Shown piece after piece: positions 27,419-41,500 of a stretch of DNA of 64,000 nt. Each line of letters starts with the position of its first letter. Within the stretch, counting starts at the first letter, position 1. Position numbers and translations under genes: made by a program. The notes under the pieces are model-generated. The model saw nothing but the letters and a program-made list of their open reading frames with translations. It made no database searches and was not told the DNA's origin. Source of the stretch: Strigamia acuminata (lineage: Eukaryota; Arthropoda; Chilopoda; Geophilomorpha; Linotaeniidae); assembly GCA_949358305.1 (NCBI GenBank), contig OX442321.1:372001-436000 (forward strand). The letters run 5' to 3'.

Positions 27419-30400
27419 ATGATGAACATCTTGATTCTGTGGATTTTCGTAGTAACGCAAACACAAATCGTAACGGGACAAGGTGTGTACGGGATTACGG
27501 GATTTAACGCAATTTGATGGGCATAATTAGGTTTTGATTGGGCGTTGTTTTCTCATTTGTGTAGATAAATGTAAAATCATCCCCGTTGATGGACATTCGG
27601 TATCATTCAAAATTCCCGAAAGAACACCGACAGGTAGAACAAATCCTTATTATTTTAGATTAATTTTTCTTTGAGTTTTTTCTTCTTCAGGCAAATTTGT
27701 CGGTTATCTCGTCGCGGAACACGACACCACAATTCCCGTTAAGGACGTCGTGTTGAACTTTTTAAACACTAACAAAGATTTTTCTCGTTTTATTTCATTT
27801 GGCGAGAACAAATCATTGGATACCACGCACGTACAATTTTCTTTGATCATTAAAGAAGAGTACGATTTATTTCAACACGATCAGGTGCAGATACGAGATA
27901 AATAAATACATAAATAAATAAATAACATCTTGTTCATGCTTTAATTTAATTGCAGAAAGCTGACTTGACCCAGAGGTTGAGCTGTGAAGCAAATTTAGCA
28001 GCAGACGTTGTATGTTGTGTTACTTTCGAATGTTCGTACGATATAAATACAATTAATTTAAATTGAAGGAAGATGTTATTGTCATCGTCACCTTTGAGGA
28101 CGTGAATGATAAACCGACTTTTAACGTACCGTCGATGAATTATGAAATACCGGTATAGTTAAAGTAGTTTTACTCATTTTTAAACTGAAATAATTTATTA
28201 TTGACAGCGATTGCCTATAAATCTGCCTTTTTCTAAAATGTACGCTCCGATTTACGCGTTTGATAAAGATATCACCGAGTTTGGAAGGCTTGAATTTTCC
28301 ATCTGGAAAGATGATACTTTTGTGAGTGAAATTATTTTTTTAAAAATATTGACAATTTTTTATAACTTGATTACTTTATTTAAATTAATTTCTAGACAAC
28401 TGAGAGCGAAATACTGACCACTGACGGCGATAAAATCGGACCAGGAACCAAGTATTTAGTCAATTTGTATTTAAAACAATTATTAAACCCCGAAATACAT
28501 AAGGAGTACAATCTGATATTGATGGCTAAAGTAATTCATCCATTCATTCATTAATAAATGATTGAACAGTTTTAATCTTTCTTAGGACACAAGCGCAACA
28601 CCTGAGATCGCGACAATTCCAATCAAAATCGTTGTCAAATCGGAAGAAAATCCAAATATTCTTCAACCAAAATTCAAACACAAGACCTATTCCTCAACTA
28701 TTAAAATTCGAGATAAACTGGTGAAATAGAACCTTAAATAACTGATTTAAAATATATATATTTATAATGTAAAAATTAATTCCAGCTTGTCGGTGCCCGA
28801 AAATTACAAATTTCACCTGCACCGATAGAAGCCACTAGCGGCCCCGCCATTACTTCGCTTCGTTATGAAATCTCTGACGATTTCTCAGGTATAAAATAAT
28901 AATAACAATAATAATAATAATAATAATAATCATGTCTTTATTTTTTTTATTTTAGATTTTTCAACACATTTCTCAATGGACAGTCCGACTGGAGATCTAA
29001 CTGTCGTTGACGAAACTTCGCTCGTTCAAAATGGGTCGACGTCCATTACGCTCTACATACTAGTACTGCAGTGAACAGTCAAGTTCATCGAATTTTAATT
29101 TTAGTTTTATTAATTTTTTTTAAGGTGATAGCCAACAGTGATCAATCGCTATCAGACTTTTGCATTCTCACTATCAAAGTGATTTACATTCCTCAATTTG
29201 AGAAGACACATTACTCGATTTATGCACATCGCGAAGCAATTCCGGGAACCATTTTCTGGACCGCGAATGCTGGGCCTTTCGTGTCCTACTCTATCGAAAA
29301 GAATACAAATTTAAAAAACCACTACGAATTAAACCCGCAGTCCGGAAGTTTGAGCATCAAAACATCGCTGGCAAAAGCGGACGACGAAAAAATTGTTATA
29401 GTTGCAATCGGACATGATGAATACAAACCCGCACAAACTGAAGTATAAAACAAATTTATCGGATTTACAGATTTACATTTAAATTTTAATAATATCAATT
29501 GCTTAGGTCAGTATCAATATTGTAGACGCTGTTAAAATCAACGATGCGTTGGAAGAACGATGTTTCATTGAGGAAAACGTAGAAAATGCTTCGTGCAAAG
29601 GTTTAATCTTGAGCCAAAGTGAAAGTGACAAATTTCAAATTATTAAAGGAAATGATGGTATCTATAACGTGCAATTCATTTCTTATTCGATTCTGATGTA
29701 TTCATTATTTTTAGACCAGGTTTTCGAAATTGCGGATAACCAAATACGATCCAAATCGCGGTTGGATTACGAGAAAACAAACTCGTACTTGTTAGTTTTG
29801 CGAAAGAAAAGCGGCCAAATGTTATACCTCACTGTCCAAGTACAAGACACGAAAGAAGCGCCGTATTTTGAAACCGAGAATCGAATATTCGCTGTTGCGC
29901 CATGGATTCAACCGGATAATCTAATAACCACCTTCGCAGTAAATACAATAAACCGATTTTAAAACCAAATTAAAGTATATAAATGTTGATTATTGCTTTC
30001 ACCTTTCAGGCTAAAGATCCCGAATCTATTGACGGTAAAAATCCCGGTATAGAGTACGCTTTAATCATAGCTGACAACCTTTCAAGCATATTTCATCTAA
30101 ATTCTGTATCTGGCCAACTGCAATGGCTGAAACAACCGACTGAAGCATTCTACGAGGCGGAAATTGAAGCTGTGGTTAAAGGAGAACATCCACAATCATC
30201 TCGAATCAAAATTAAAGCAATTATATCTAATTTCAGAGATATTTACTCGTTATAAACTCGTTTTTGCTGTCTCTTTAGGTTTTTTCATTGCAACCTAGTC
30301 ATATTTTTATGTTAAAAATGGTTGTGAAAACTGATAGTGAGCTGGACACAAAACCGAGGAGTATTGAAAAGTACAAGATTTAAATTTTGCATATTCAAAC

Positions 30401-31496
30401 TATCGAAAAATTAATGATTTTGTCTTTGAACTCTAGAGATCTGAGTAGTATTCTTAAGGTACAAGTTGTGCTGTTCTTATGGAAACCCGATTTGAATGCT
30501 GAAAGGAAATTTGACTATTTCCTGTTCGCTATTGCTGACGATGCGCTTCTGTCGTACGAAGAAATAGAAAAGTTTGTTTTGATTTCCAAGTAAAATTACC
30601 GCTATATCTTTGGACTAAATCTTTAGATTAATAACTTCGACAAATGAAGTGAAAGAAAAATTAGGAGAGTTCACACTGCAGCCCCACAAATCTTTGCTTC
30701 TTGAACAGAAACTTCTCATTATCATCATCTTGTCAGTAATTGTTAGCGCGATGCTCTTAGCAATTACTGGAGTGATTTTATTTAAAAAATGCAGGTAAGA
30801 TTTGCTAGAATTTACACAAAAAATTATACAAGAAATTACAATTTCGATTCCATCTAGTTCGGCGCCGTTGCAAAGCGCAATATCGCAAAAAGAGCTTTTG
30901 AAAAATGATGAAATTTGCGTTTCCGACGAAAAATTTGACATTAGCGATAATGGTCGTTTGGAAAAAGAAACCGAAACTAAGTATTTATCAAGATGATATC
31001 AATAGCACAGAGATTACTAAAACTTTTTTTCTTTCTTTCTTTCAAATTTCAATGATGTAGGTCAAGTGAAGGAAGAAATAATGCTTCTTTTGATGCCGAG
31101 GAGGTGCAGACGACGCCATCTTTGAAAATGGCTACGTTACCCAGAGTTGTGAATGAAAACGAAATCACTTTTGGAGAAATCACGGAAGAACATGCTGACG
31201 ATTTGCACGAAATCCAAGTTCTAGAAGTTCTAGAATTGGAGTACGAGCTGCCTGAAATCGATTACAAACCGGGAAGAAGGAAAAGCGTGACGTTTATCGA
31301 TGGAAATACCGTCATTGACAATGAAGACGATGCTCAAATTGAGCAAATTGATCAAATTAAGCCAATTGAGCACGTCAGAAATGAGGAAAAACACCAGGAC
31401 GTTGCACCTACGATACAGTATGGTTTAATTGAAGAGTTATACGACCCCAAAATTCAAGACCAGAACGAAGAATTCGGACTTTCCGCGCACCTTTGA
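27419..31496 (+). CDS. Cadherin-like single-pass membrane protein, paralogue 1
   Basis: Nineteen exons in consistent phase (first 27419-27482, last 31061-31496) give about 970 aa. It starts with a signal peptide (MMNILILWIFVVTQTQIVTG). The N-terminal half has cadherin signatures such as DVNDKPTF. One copy of a roughly 210-residue module follows, marked by FWTANAGPF (exon 29125-29442). A more typical cadherin repeat then has LDYEKTNSYLLVL and AKDPESIDGKNPGIEYAL. The transmembrane helix is IIIILSVIVSAMLLAITGV (exon 30627-30794). The cytoplasmic tail carries EIDYKPGRRKSVTF. One intron (30217-30278) appears to use a GC donor. By family it should be a cell-surface adhesion protein; I recognise no orthologue. 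Exon order and tail match the next gene, so the two are tandem paralogues. Confidence 0.8.
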
Positions 31497-31583
31497 TTGT
31501 AAAGTGAACAATTAAAAGAAATAAAAAAAGTATACATTGTTTGGTGTGAACGTAATGAGGTGTTTATTGCTTTTCTTTTCCTA

Positions 31584-32359
31584 CAGGGTGTCTCGCCGAA
31601 CACCTACCAGGTGAATTATTTCATACCGTAATCATGTTAATTCAAAAAAACTTTTGATTATGAATTTAAGTAAATGACATTTGACGAATTCAATGAAAGA
31701 TGTTAAAATTATGTGACATTGTTGCATCACTGTTTTGCAACTCGTAACTTTTAAACCAACAATGCTACACAAAAAATGTCAATTGCAAAGTTGTAGAGCA
31801 CGATCTAATTAGTCTAGAACTGTTCTTAAAAAAATTATCTCTGACTGAAAAGTTTTGAGAAAAAAAGGTTTGAAACATTGGTCTACTCAGCTTTGTAACT
31901 CAGCTTTGTAACCTAAAACTATTGAGGCAACCAAGCTAATCCTCAATTAGGACACTTTATTGGGTCACACTTGTAAGTAGAAGAGAGGAAACAAAAGAAA
32001 GGAAACAATTTATTTTGGAAATACATTCCACATGATAGTTTTAGGTTACAAAGCTGAGTAGACTAACATTTCAAACCTTTTTTTCTCAAAACTTTTCAGT
32101 AAGAGATAATTTTTTTAAGAACAGTTCTAGACTAATTAGATCGTGCTCTACAACTTTGCAATTGACATTTTTTGCGTAGCATTGTTGGTTTAAAAGTTAC
32201 GAGTTGCAAAACAGTGATGCAACAATGTCACATGAATTTAACATGTTTCATTGAATTCGTCACATGTCATTTATGGTACTTAAATTCATAATCAAAAGTT
32301 TTTTTGAATTAACAGATTATGAAATAATTCACCTGGTCGGTGTTCGGCGAGACACCCTG
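31584..32359. mobile_element. 776-bp non-autonomous element with about 320-bp terminal inverted repeats
   Basis: The ends are CAGGGTGTCTCGCCGAACACC at 31584 and its reverse complement finishing at 32359, each flanked by TA, which suggests a TA target-site duplication. The inverted arms (about 31584-31920 and 32036-32359) stay similar throughout and leave only about 115 bp of unique middle. The left arm has a 13-bp internal duplication (cagctttgtaact). There is no ORF, so it is a foldback-like MITE, most likely of the mariner/Tc1 superfamily judging from the CAGGG ends and TA target. It sits between the two cadherin-like paralogues. Confidence 0.85.
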
Positions 32360-32581
32360 TATATAGAAAAGTGCGACTAAAAGCGTTGTTTACTTTGATA
32401 TAGCAATAATTCCAAAGGTTTCATACTTATAATAAATGTATGACGTAGTTAGATATAAATTTTCTGTTATCGATTGATATCGCACTATCAAGATCCAACT
32501 CTTATTATCCATCATTTGCTTTGTGAAAATGGTTGATAATTTACTTAGCCTCTCTTAGTTAATTAAACAGTGACATTTATA

Positions 32582-35500
32582 ATGAATTGGTTAATACTTT
32601 TCTGCATATTTATTTCATTTAAAACACTCGTGGTTTCGGCACAAGGTAAAAATGTTGGTTGGAAAAAGAAAAGAAAAACATAGAAATATTTTCCTTTCAG
32701 ATCAGGAATGTGAAATTCTGCAACCTGATGGCGAAAAATATTTACAACCCATAGAAATGTACGAAAAAACTCCACCAGGTAAAGGAAATCGAAATAAGCA
32801 AAAGATTTAATGGCTACGGCTTTATTCCCAGTATACTTGTGAATTAGCCCATTGCCGGTTAGAACTATACTGGAATTGTTTGTAGCTACCTGTCGAGATT
32901 TACCGAGATTTAGTCAATAATTTAGATTTAAAATTATTGTTATTTCAAGGTACTGTGCTCACGCAATTGGTAATTAAACACGGAAATATTGACGAGCGAA
33001 AAGAAGAGCCACATTTCTCACTTGTATATAAGAAAGAAATAAATTCGACACACAAAATATTTGATTTAATCGTCGCATCCGAATACGATTTGTATAAAGA
33101 ATTTCCGGTTCGATCGAATTGTCATTCATTTCAATCTTTCCAAATGTTAATTCATTTCTTTTTAGATGAACGAAATCGTAAAGCCATTTAAGTGTCAACC
33201 GGGTCAAGTAAGTTTCATCAATTTATTAATTTCTTATCCTCTCTACAGTTTGATTTGATTAATGTCGATTTAAATTGAAAAAAAAAACAGGGAGACAACG
33301 AGCTTCTCATAATAATTAAGGACGTGAATGATGCACCAAAATTCATCGGGCCAAACATTGTTTCGTTTGAATTATTTGAGGTATTTTATATGACTACGGT
33401 ACCGGTACCCATTGCAGTACAAATTCCAGTGCCTGTTTAACAACTTACCTGGGATTGGTACCTACAATGTCTTGTGTAATAGCTGACAAGTAGGGTTCCT
33501 TTATGATGACTAAAAGAGTACAGTAAGAATCGATTTAAAAATCCAATGAAATATTGATTAAAAAGCGATTAAAAATTGATTGAAAAAATCGATTGACAAT
33601 CAACTAAAAATCGAATAAAAATCGATTCAAAAAATCGATTCAAAATTGATTCAAAAACCAAAAAGAAAGAGTACGCTGTTTTACCACCACAAATAACGGT
33701 AACCCTACAAACTAGTATTGTAAATTCAATTCGCTTTTTGTTTTCAATAGAAATTTCCTATAAATCTTCCTTTCACGAAACTCTACGAACCAGCAATTTA
33801 TGTGACTGATGATGACGTTTACGGTACCGACTTTGGTAAACTTGAATTTATTGTTTGGGAAGATGAAACATTCGTGAGTGTTATTATTTATAAAACCTGA
33901 TGGTTTTGAAATTTTACGAAAAATTAATCGCCTTTTATTTGCAGTTATCTCGGAGTACTGTAATTGGCGCTAATGCAAAAGAAGTTGATACCGGTAGACG
34001 TGGAAATAAATACGAGGTGAATTTATATCTGAAGCAATTCTTAAATCCAAAAGTTTCGACGGAACATCGCGTCATTTTAATGGCTAAAGTAAATCGAATA
34101 TGTTAAACTCATAAAAGTTCATCAATTGTAAAAACATATGTATTTTATTGACGAAAGGACAAGACTGCGAACAGTCTGAAAGCCACGGCCGAAATCAAAA
34201 TCGTCGTCCAAACCGATTCAATTGATCGTATTCAGCCGAAATTTGACCATAAAACGTATTCTGCGATCGTTTGGACTAAAAATAAATCGGTTGGTTAGCC
34301 AAGCTGACGCACGAATTGAATTTTCTAAGTTTAAATTTGACTGCAAATGTGTTTGCAGATTGATAAAAGCAAGGACTTGGACGTGAAAATATCAGCAAAA
34401 ATCGACGATGGGAGCGATATTCGTTACGAAATCGACAAAGAACTGTCAGGTACAAGAAAACGAAAAGATATTTTTAACTCGGTATTAATTTTACCCTCAT
34501 TTTCTAGAGTTTTCAACCAGTTTTACTGTCGACACCAAAGGACATGTCAAAATAGTCGACGAAAATCCTCTTGCACACGGCGCTTTGACAACGACGGTTA
34601 TTGCAATTCGGGTAATGCGCTAGAAAGTTTGATTTTCTTGTCAGTTTGCATCATTCGTGCATTTTTAGGCAATTTCCGTCAATCAACCGACGTTAAGTGA
34701 CGTGTGTTTACTGAGAATTAAAATAGTTCACATTCCCGACTTCAATAGCAGTGATTATTCATTGTACACTTCTCGAGACTCGCCCGTTGGAACTGCCCTG
34801 TGGACGGCAAATGCGGGTCCATTTATGACATATTCTCTTACCGGTAGTAGATTATTTTGGAAACAAACCCGTTTGTTTAATACATTATGTTTTCAGCATC
34901 GAGTTCGCACTATCGAATAAACAATGAGTCAGGAATTTTAGACACTAAAACAGAGTTAATGGATGCGCTAGACGAAACACTAGTCGTAAAGGCATCAAAA
35001 ACGGTTGATGGGAAAACCGAATTTGCTACTTGTCGAGTACGAACCAATAATTGTTTAATAACTTAAAATAATTTATTTTTTCAAATGCTTTAGGTGACAG
35101 TTCGTGTCGTGGACAGTGTGCAAAGCTTCAAGCAACTTAAATTTGATCACAACAAATACAAATCAACGATTGGTATTAAGAACAAAGTGGTTTGTAAATG
35201 TCAGATAAAAATTTAATTTCTTAATGAAACAAATTTTTTTTTGTAGTTGGATGGTGGCAAGATATTACAATTCGATCCGAGCCCGATAAAAGCAACAAAT
35301 ATCGATACGACGAGCGGAATTAAATATGAAATCGATAAAAATCTTTCGGGTTTGTGAAATACCTGTGACAATAATTTTTTGCTTCGTTTTGATGAGTTTA
35401 TTTCTCACAATAGATTGTCCAAACTGCTTCGATATTGATGTACAAAATGGAAAGGTGGAAATTATTAACGTAGATTTATTAATAGATCAATCTTTGACCA

Positions 35501-38500
35501 CATCGACTTTGATAATTCGCGTAAATCAAACTCTAAATCAAATTTTTAAACGATAAACACAAATGAGCCAACTTGTTAATTTCCAGGCGATTTCCACAAC
35601 GAATACACTCATGTTTGACACGTGTTCAGTTTCCATCCGACTCGTTTACAAACCCGAATTCGTGTCCAATCAAAAGAGTTCAATCTACATTGATCGTAAA
35701 ACGTCACCAAAAACAGTCATATGGACTTCGAATGCCGGTCCATCGCAGACTTACTCCATTAAAGATCGGAGCGAACATTACGAAATAAACGAAACCACGG
35801 GCGTTGTAAGAGTTAAATCGGCTTTGGACAATGCGGGAAAAGAAGTGCTCACCATAACTGCATCGAAAGAAGTCAAGGGGAAACGCGAATTTGACGAAGC
35901 TCAAGTAACAACTTTGTACACAATTTACAGATTTAAAGTCATTTCTTCTATTTACATTACGGCAGATTGAAATACACGTTGTTGACAATGTGGAGAGTTC
36001 TACGTATTTACAATTCCAAGACGAACCATATTCGGCACTTGTTTACGTTGCAGATGGAACCGTTAGGACAGAATCGAAATGTTAAAAATTGATTAACTAA
36101 CACGAATTTCTGTTGTAGCTCATGACACCCGTGTCGCTAAAGACATCTGGCCATGGCGCCAGTTCTGCTCTCTATAAAATTGACCCAGAACCGACGGGTA
36201 GAACGCGAAAATAATCTACCGGTATTGGTATCGTTCTAAAAAACTTGTTATATATCTCAGAATGTGTAGGCTGCTTTTCCATTGATGAAGCAACGGGCCA
36301 ACTGAAAGTAAACAACATCAAGCCCTTGGTTCAAAATAAAATGACCCGAATATCTTTGGGTGTTAAAGTAAAGCGATAAAATTCCTGCTCTAAATTGACA
36401 CCAGTTTGGGGCAGACCGACACCTCATGCGGTTGTCATTAATCAAATTCTGTTTAGGCTTTTTCGTCAGCCGATAAACTTTACTCGGATGCCAGTCTTCT
36501 ATCTATTCAATTGGTTTATGAACCAGCATTTTCGAATAGAAAATACGAACTGTACGTATCTCGCACTTCACCAATGTACACTGCCCTGTGGACTGCAAAT
36601 GCGGGTCCATTTATGACATATTCTCTTACTGGTAGTAGATTATTTTGGAAGCAAACCTGTGTGTTTAATACATTTTATTTTCAGTATCGAGTTTGCACTA
36701 TCGAATAAACAAAGAGTCAGGAACTGTAGACACTAAAACAGAGTTAAAGGATGCGCTAGACGAAACACTAGTCGTAAAGGCGTCAAAAACGGTTGATGGG
36801 AAAACCGAATTTGCTACTTGTCAAGTACGAATGAATGATTGTTTAATAATTTAAAATATTTAATTCTTTCAAACGTTTTAGGTGACAGTTCATGTCGTGG
36901 ACAACGTGCAAAGTTTCACGCAACTTAAATTTGATCACAAAAAATACAAATCAACGATTGGTATCAAGAACAAGGTGGTTTGAAAATGCCAGATAAAAAT
37001 TTAATTTCTTATTGAAACATAAATTTGTCTTTGTAGTTGGATGGTGGCAAGATATTACAATTCTATCCGAGCCCGATAAAAGCAACTAATATTGATACGA
37101 CAAGCGGAATTAAATATGAAATCGATAAAAATCTTTCGGGTTTGTGAAATACCTGTAACAATAATTTTTTGCTTCGTTTTGATGAGTTTATTTCTCACAA
37201 TAGATTGTCCAAACTGCTTCGATATTAATGTACAAAAGGGAACGGTAGAAATTATTAACCTAGATGAATTAATCAACCAATCTTTGACAACATCGACTTT
37301 GATAATTCGCGTAAATCGAACTCTAAATCAAATTTTTAAACGATAAATACAAATGAACTAATTTGTTAATAATTTGTTAATAATTTCCAGGCGATTTCCA
37401 CAACGATTGCAATCATGTCCGACACGTGTTCCGTTTCCATCCGACTTGTTTATAAACCCAAATTCGTAACAAATGAAAACAGTTCAGTGTACATTGATCG
37501 TAAAACGCCACCGAAAACAGTCATATGGACTTCGAATGCCGGTCCATCGCAGACTTACTCGATTAAAGATCGGAGCGAACATTACGAAATAAACGAAACC
37601 ACGGGCGTTGTAAGAGTTAAATCGGACAATGCTTTGGACAATGCGGGAAAAGAAGTGCTCACCATAACTGCATCGAAAGAAGTCGAAGGGAAACGTGAAT
37701 TTGACGAAGCTCAAGTAACAACTTAGTATACCATTAACGGATTTAAAGTCATTTCTTGTATTTACATACCTGCAGATTGAAATACACGTTGTTGACAATG
37801 TGGAGAGTTCTACGTACTTACAATTCCAAGACAAACCATATTCGGCACTTGTTTACGTTGCAGATGGAACCGTTAGGACAGAATCAAAATGGAAAAAATT
37901 GATTAACTAACACGAATTTCTGTTGTAGCTCATGACATCCGTGTCGCTAAAGACATCTGGCCATGGCGCCAGTTCTGCTCTCTATAAAATTGATCCAGAA
38001 CCAACGGGTAAAACGTGAAAATAATCTACCGATATCGGTATCGTTACAAAATGCTTGTTACGTTTCTCAGAATGTGTAGGCTGCTTTTCCATTGACGAAG
38101 CAACGGGCCAACTGAAAGTAAACAACATCAAGCCCTTGGTTCAAAATAAAATGACACGAATATCTTTGAGTGTTAAAGTAAAGCGATACAATTACTGCTC
38201 CAAATTGACACCAGTTTGGGGCAGACCAACACCTCATGCGGTTGTCATTAATCGAATTCTGTTTAGGCTTTTTCGTCAGCCGATAAACTTTATTCGGATG
38301 CCAGTCTTCTGTCTATTCAATTGGCTTACAAGCCAGCATTTTCAAATAGAAAATACGAACTTTACGTATCTCGCACTTCACCAATGCACACTGCTCTGTG
38401 GACTGCCAATGCCGGTCCATTTATGACATATAGACTTAAAAGTAATTTTTGTTTTCAATATTGATAAAAAAAAAACTTAATTAAAACATTAAACTTCAGG

Positions 38501-41500
38501 TGACAGTCCTTACTTTAGTATGAACAAGGATACGGGCACATTGAGCATTACACAATCGTTGGAGAGCATGGTTGAAGAAACTATAACCGTGATTGCATCG
38601 AATGAAATTGAGCCAAAGATTGGAACGGACGAAGCTCAAGTTTGTGCCTCTACTAATTAATCTTTTATGTCAGGCTAATCATTTGTTTTAAACTTTTATT
38701 TTAGGTTACAATTCACGTTTTGGATAGTGCACAAAGATTTGCTAGATTAAACTTTGAGTCGAAAAAATACACCGCCGTTGTCGACATTAAAAATAACGTG
38801 GTAAAGTTGAAAATTTTGTGTAAATCGAATTAGAAAATTAACGAAAAGCTTCTGTTCCAGCTCGATGGCGAAAAACTATTAGTAACGACGCCTTCAATAT
38901 TAAAAGCCAAAATGTACGACAACAGTAAAATTGAGTATGAAATTGAGAAAACTCTTTCAGACTGCGCAGATTGTTTCGAAATTGACGACTCAGGGAAACT
39001 AAATATTGTTAAAATAGAAGCTTTAATGGCAAACAACGTGACTAAAACGGGTTTAGTCATTCGAGTACGTCAAATAGTAACTCTTTTGGTCCACTTAAAA
39101 AAGAATTGTTTTGTTTATAGGCGATTTCTAGCACCAATCCACTTTACTCCGACCTCTGCTCCGTATATATTCAATTTGTACACAAACCCAAATTTGCGAG
39201 TCAAAAGCACGTGATGTACATTCCACGTAATTTAACCGTGAATACAGTTTTATGGACCGCTCAAGCAGGTCCTTTCATGACTTATTCGATCGAAAGTTTG
39301 TATTTTCTAGCTTGTCATTGGAATGTTAGCCAAATGAATTGTCATTTCAGATCCGAACGCATTCTACGATTTAAATGGACAATCGGGCGCAATCAGCATT
39401 AAAAATCCTTTGGATAAGGCTCAAAATCGAGTTGTTATTGTGAATGCAATAAATGGGAAAAGTGAAGTCGATCAAACTCAAGTATAAATTTGTTGTTGCT
39501 CATAAATTGTTTTTATAAATTGTTTTAAATTTTGTTTAGGTTTCCGTAAACGTTGTGGACAACGTTGAAAGTTCAACACACGTCCAATTTGCACACAAAA
39601 CATATTCGGCAACTATAGAAATAAAAGATGAACGAGTTAATGTCTGTCAGAATTAGTATTAAGCGATTACAATTGAATTGAATTTTTAGCTCGACGGCAG
39701 TGATGTATTAAAAATGGCGGCCGATATTAAAGCCTCGACGGTTGAAACTGGCGGCGCAGTCGTGTACGAGATCGACAAGAGTCGCACGGGTAATATCTGA
39801 ATAGTGAAATGAAACATCATTATAAACTTCTCTTTATCTTAGAATTCAGCGACAGCTTTGCAATGAATAAGGATTCGGCAGAAATGAAGATTATTAACCT
39901 AAAACCACTGATTGAAAAGCACCTGACAAAAACCACATTGATTTTACGAGTACAAATTACAAACATTTCTTTTCTACGTTGAAATACCGGTAATAATTTC
40001 TAATTTTATAGGCAACGTCAACTGTTAATCCTCTCTACTCCGACATGAGCACTTTATCAGTTCGAATTATTTACAAACCACATTTTAAAAATAAAATATA
40101 TTCGGTGTTTGTACCTCGGAATTCGACCGAAGGAACCATTCTATGGACTGCACAAGCTGGTCCCTTTTTGATCTACGAGATCAAAGGTTTTGCTAGAATA
40201 CACAATATAAATACAAATTTAAATACGAAAACTTTTCAGATCCGAGTGGCCTTTTCGACATAAATGAAGAATCGGGTGCAGTTACAATTAAAACGTTATT
40301 GAATACGGCTGACAAGCAGCAAACCATTACGGTGATAGCATCGACCGAATCTGACGGCAAAATTCTGTCCGACTCTGCCAATGTAATGACATTTACCAGT
40401 AGTTCCGACCAGAATTAAATATTTATACTTTTCCAGCTTGAAATTCACATTTTTGATGCATCGAAGAGCGTCGCGCGACCACAATTCGAGCATAAGCAAT
40501 ATTCCGCAGTTATTGGCATCAAAGATAAAAAGGCATTTTCTTATCTCGCCAATTTCCAACGAGGAAAATTGACTTTTCTTTTTTCTATTTTTTTCCAGTT
40601 GGACGGGAACGCGATATTAGAAATTTCACCAAAGATAAAAGCATCAGTTTCGGATAACAGCTTAATTCATTTCGAAATCGACAGCTTACTCACGGGTGAA
40701 GGTTAAAATGAAATCGTAGTCTACAAATTCGCTCACTTTTCGCATTTTTTTTCTCCAGAGTCTGCCACCAGCTTTTCAATTATTGACAAAACTAAAGCAC
40801 AAGTGGAAATTGTCAATATCCAACCATTAATTGAAAAACATTTGACGAAAACTACTCTAATTTTGAAAGTAATGAATACAACCAATCACCAATCAACTCA
40901 CATTTTATTGTGAATAACTTTTCCAGGCTGTTTCCACGACCGATGCACAAAGCTACGACGTGAGTTGTGTGTTAATTCGACTCGTTTACAAGCCCACATT
41001 TCAAAGTAAAACGCATTCGGTGTTCACACGTCGTGATGCGAAAATCGGAACAAATTTGTGGACAGCAAATGCTGGTCCTTTTGTCACTTATTCTTTAAAA
41101 GGTAATTGGAAAACGAATAAACCTCGGAAAAAAAATAATTTTTATTTGTTTTTAGATTCTTCCTTACTTTACAAGATAGACGAAGAATCGGGAATTGTAA
41201 GTGTCATAACGCCATTGAAAAATGCAGGTGTTGAAACATTAAACATCGTTGCTACTGGAGAACTAGGTTTAGGATCAGACGAAACACACGTAAAAATATG
41301 TTAAATTTTTCATTTTTTTTTTTACTAATGTATGTTTTTGTGTTGGTAAGGTTACGATACACGTTTTGGATGACACAGTTGCTCAAGTTGGTGATAAACA
41401 TTCTGATAACGAGTGTTCGATCGAAGAAAATGCAGCAAATGCGGTTTGCTTAGTTCTAAGTCAAACTGATGAATACCAAATTATCAAAGGAAATGGCGGT

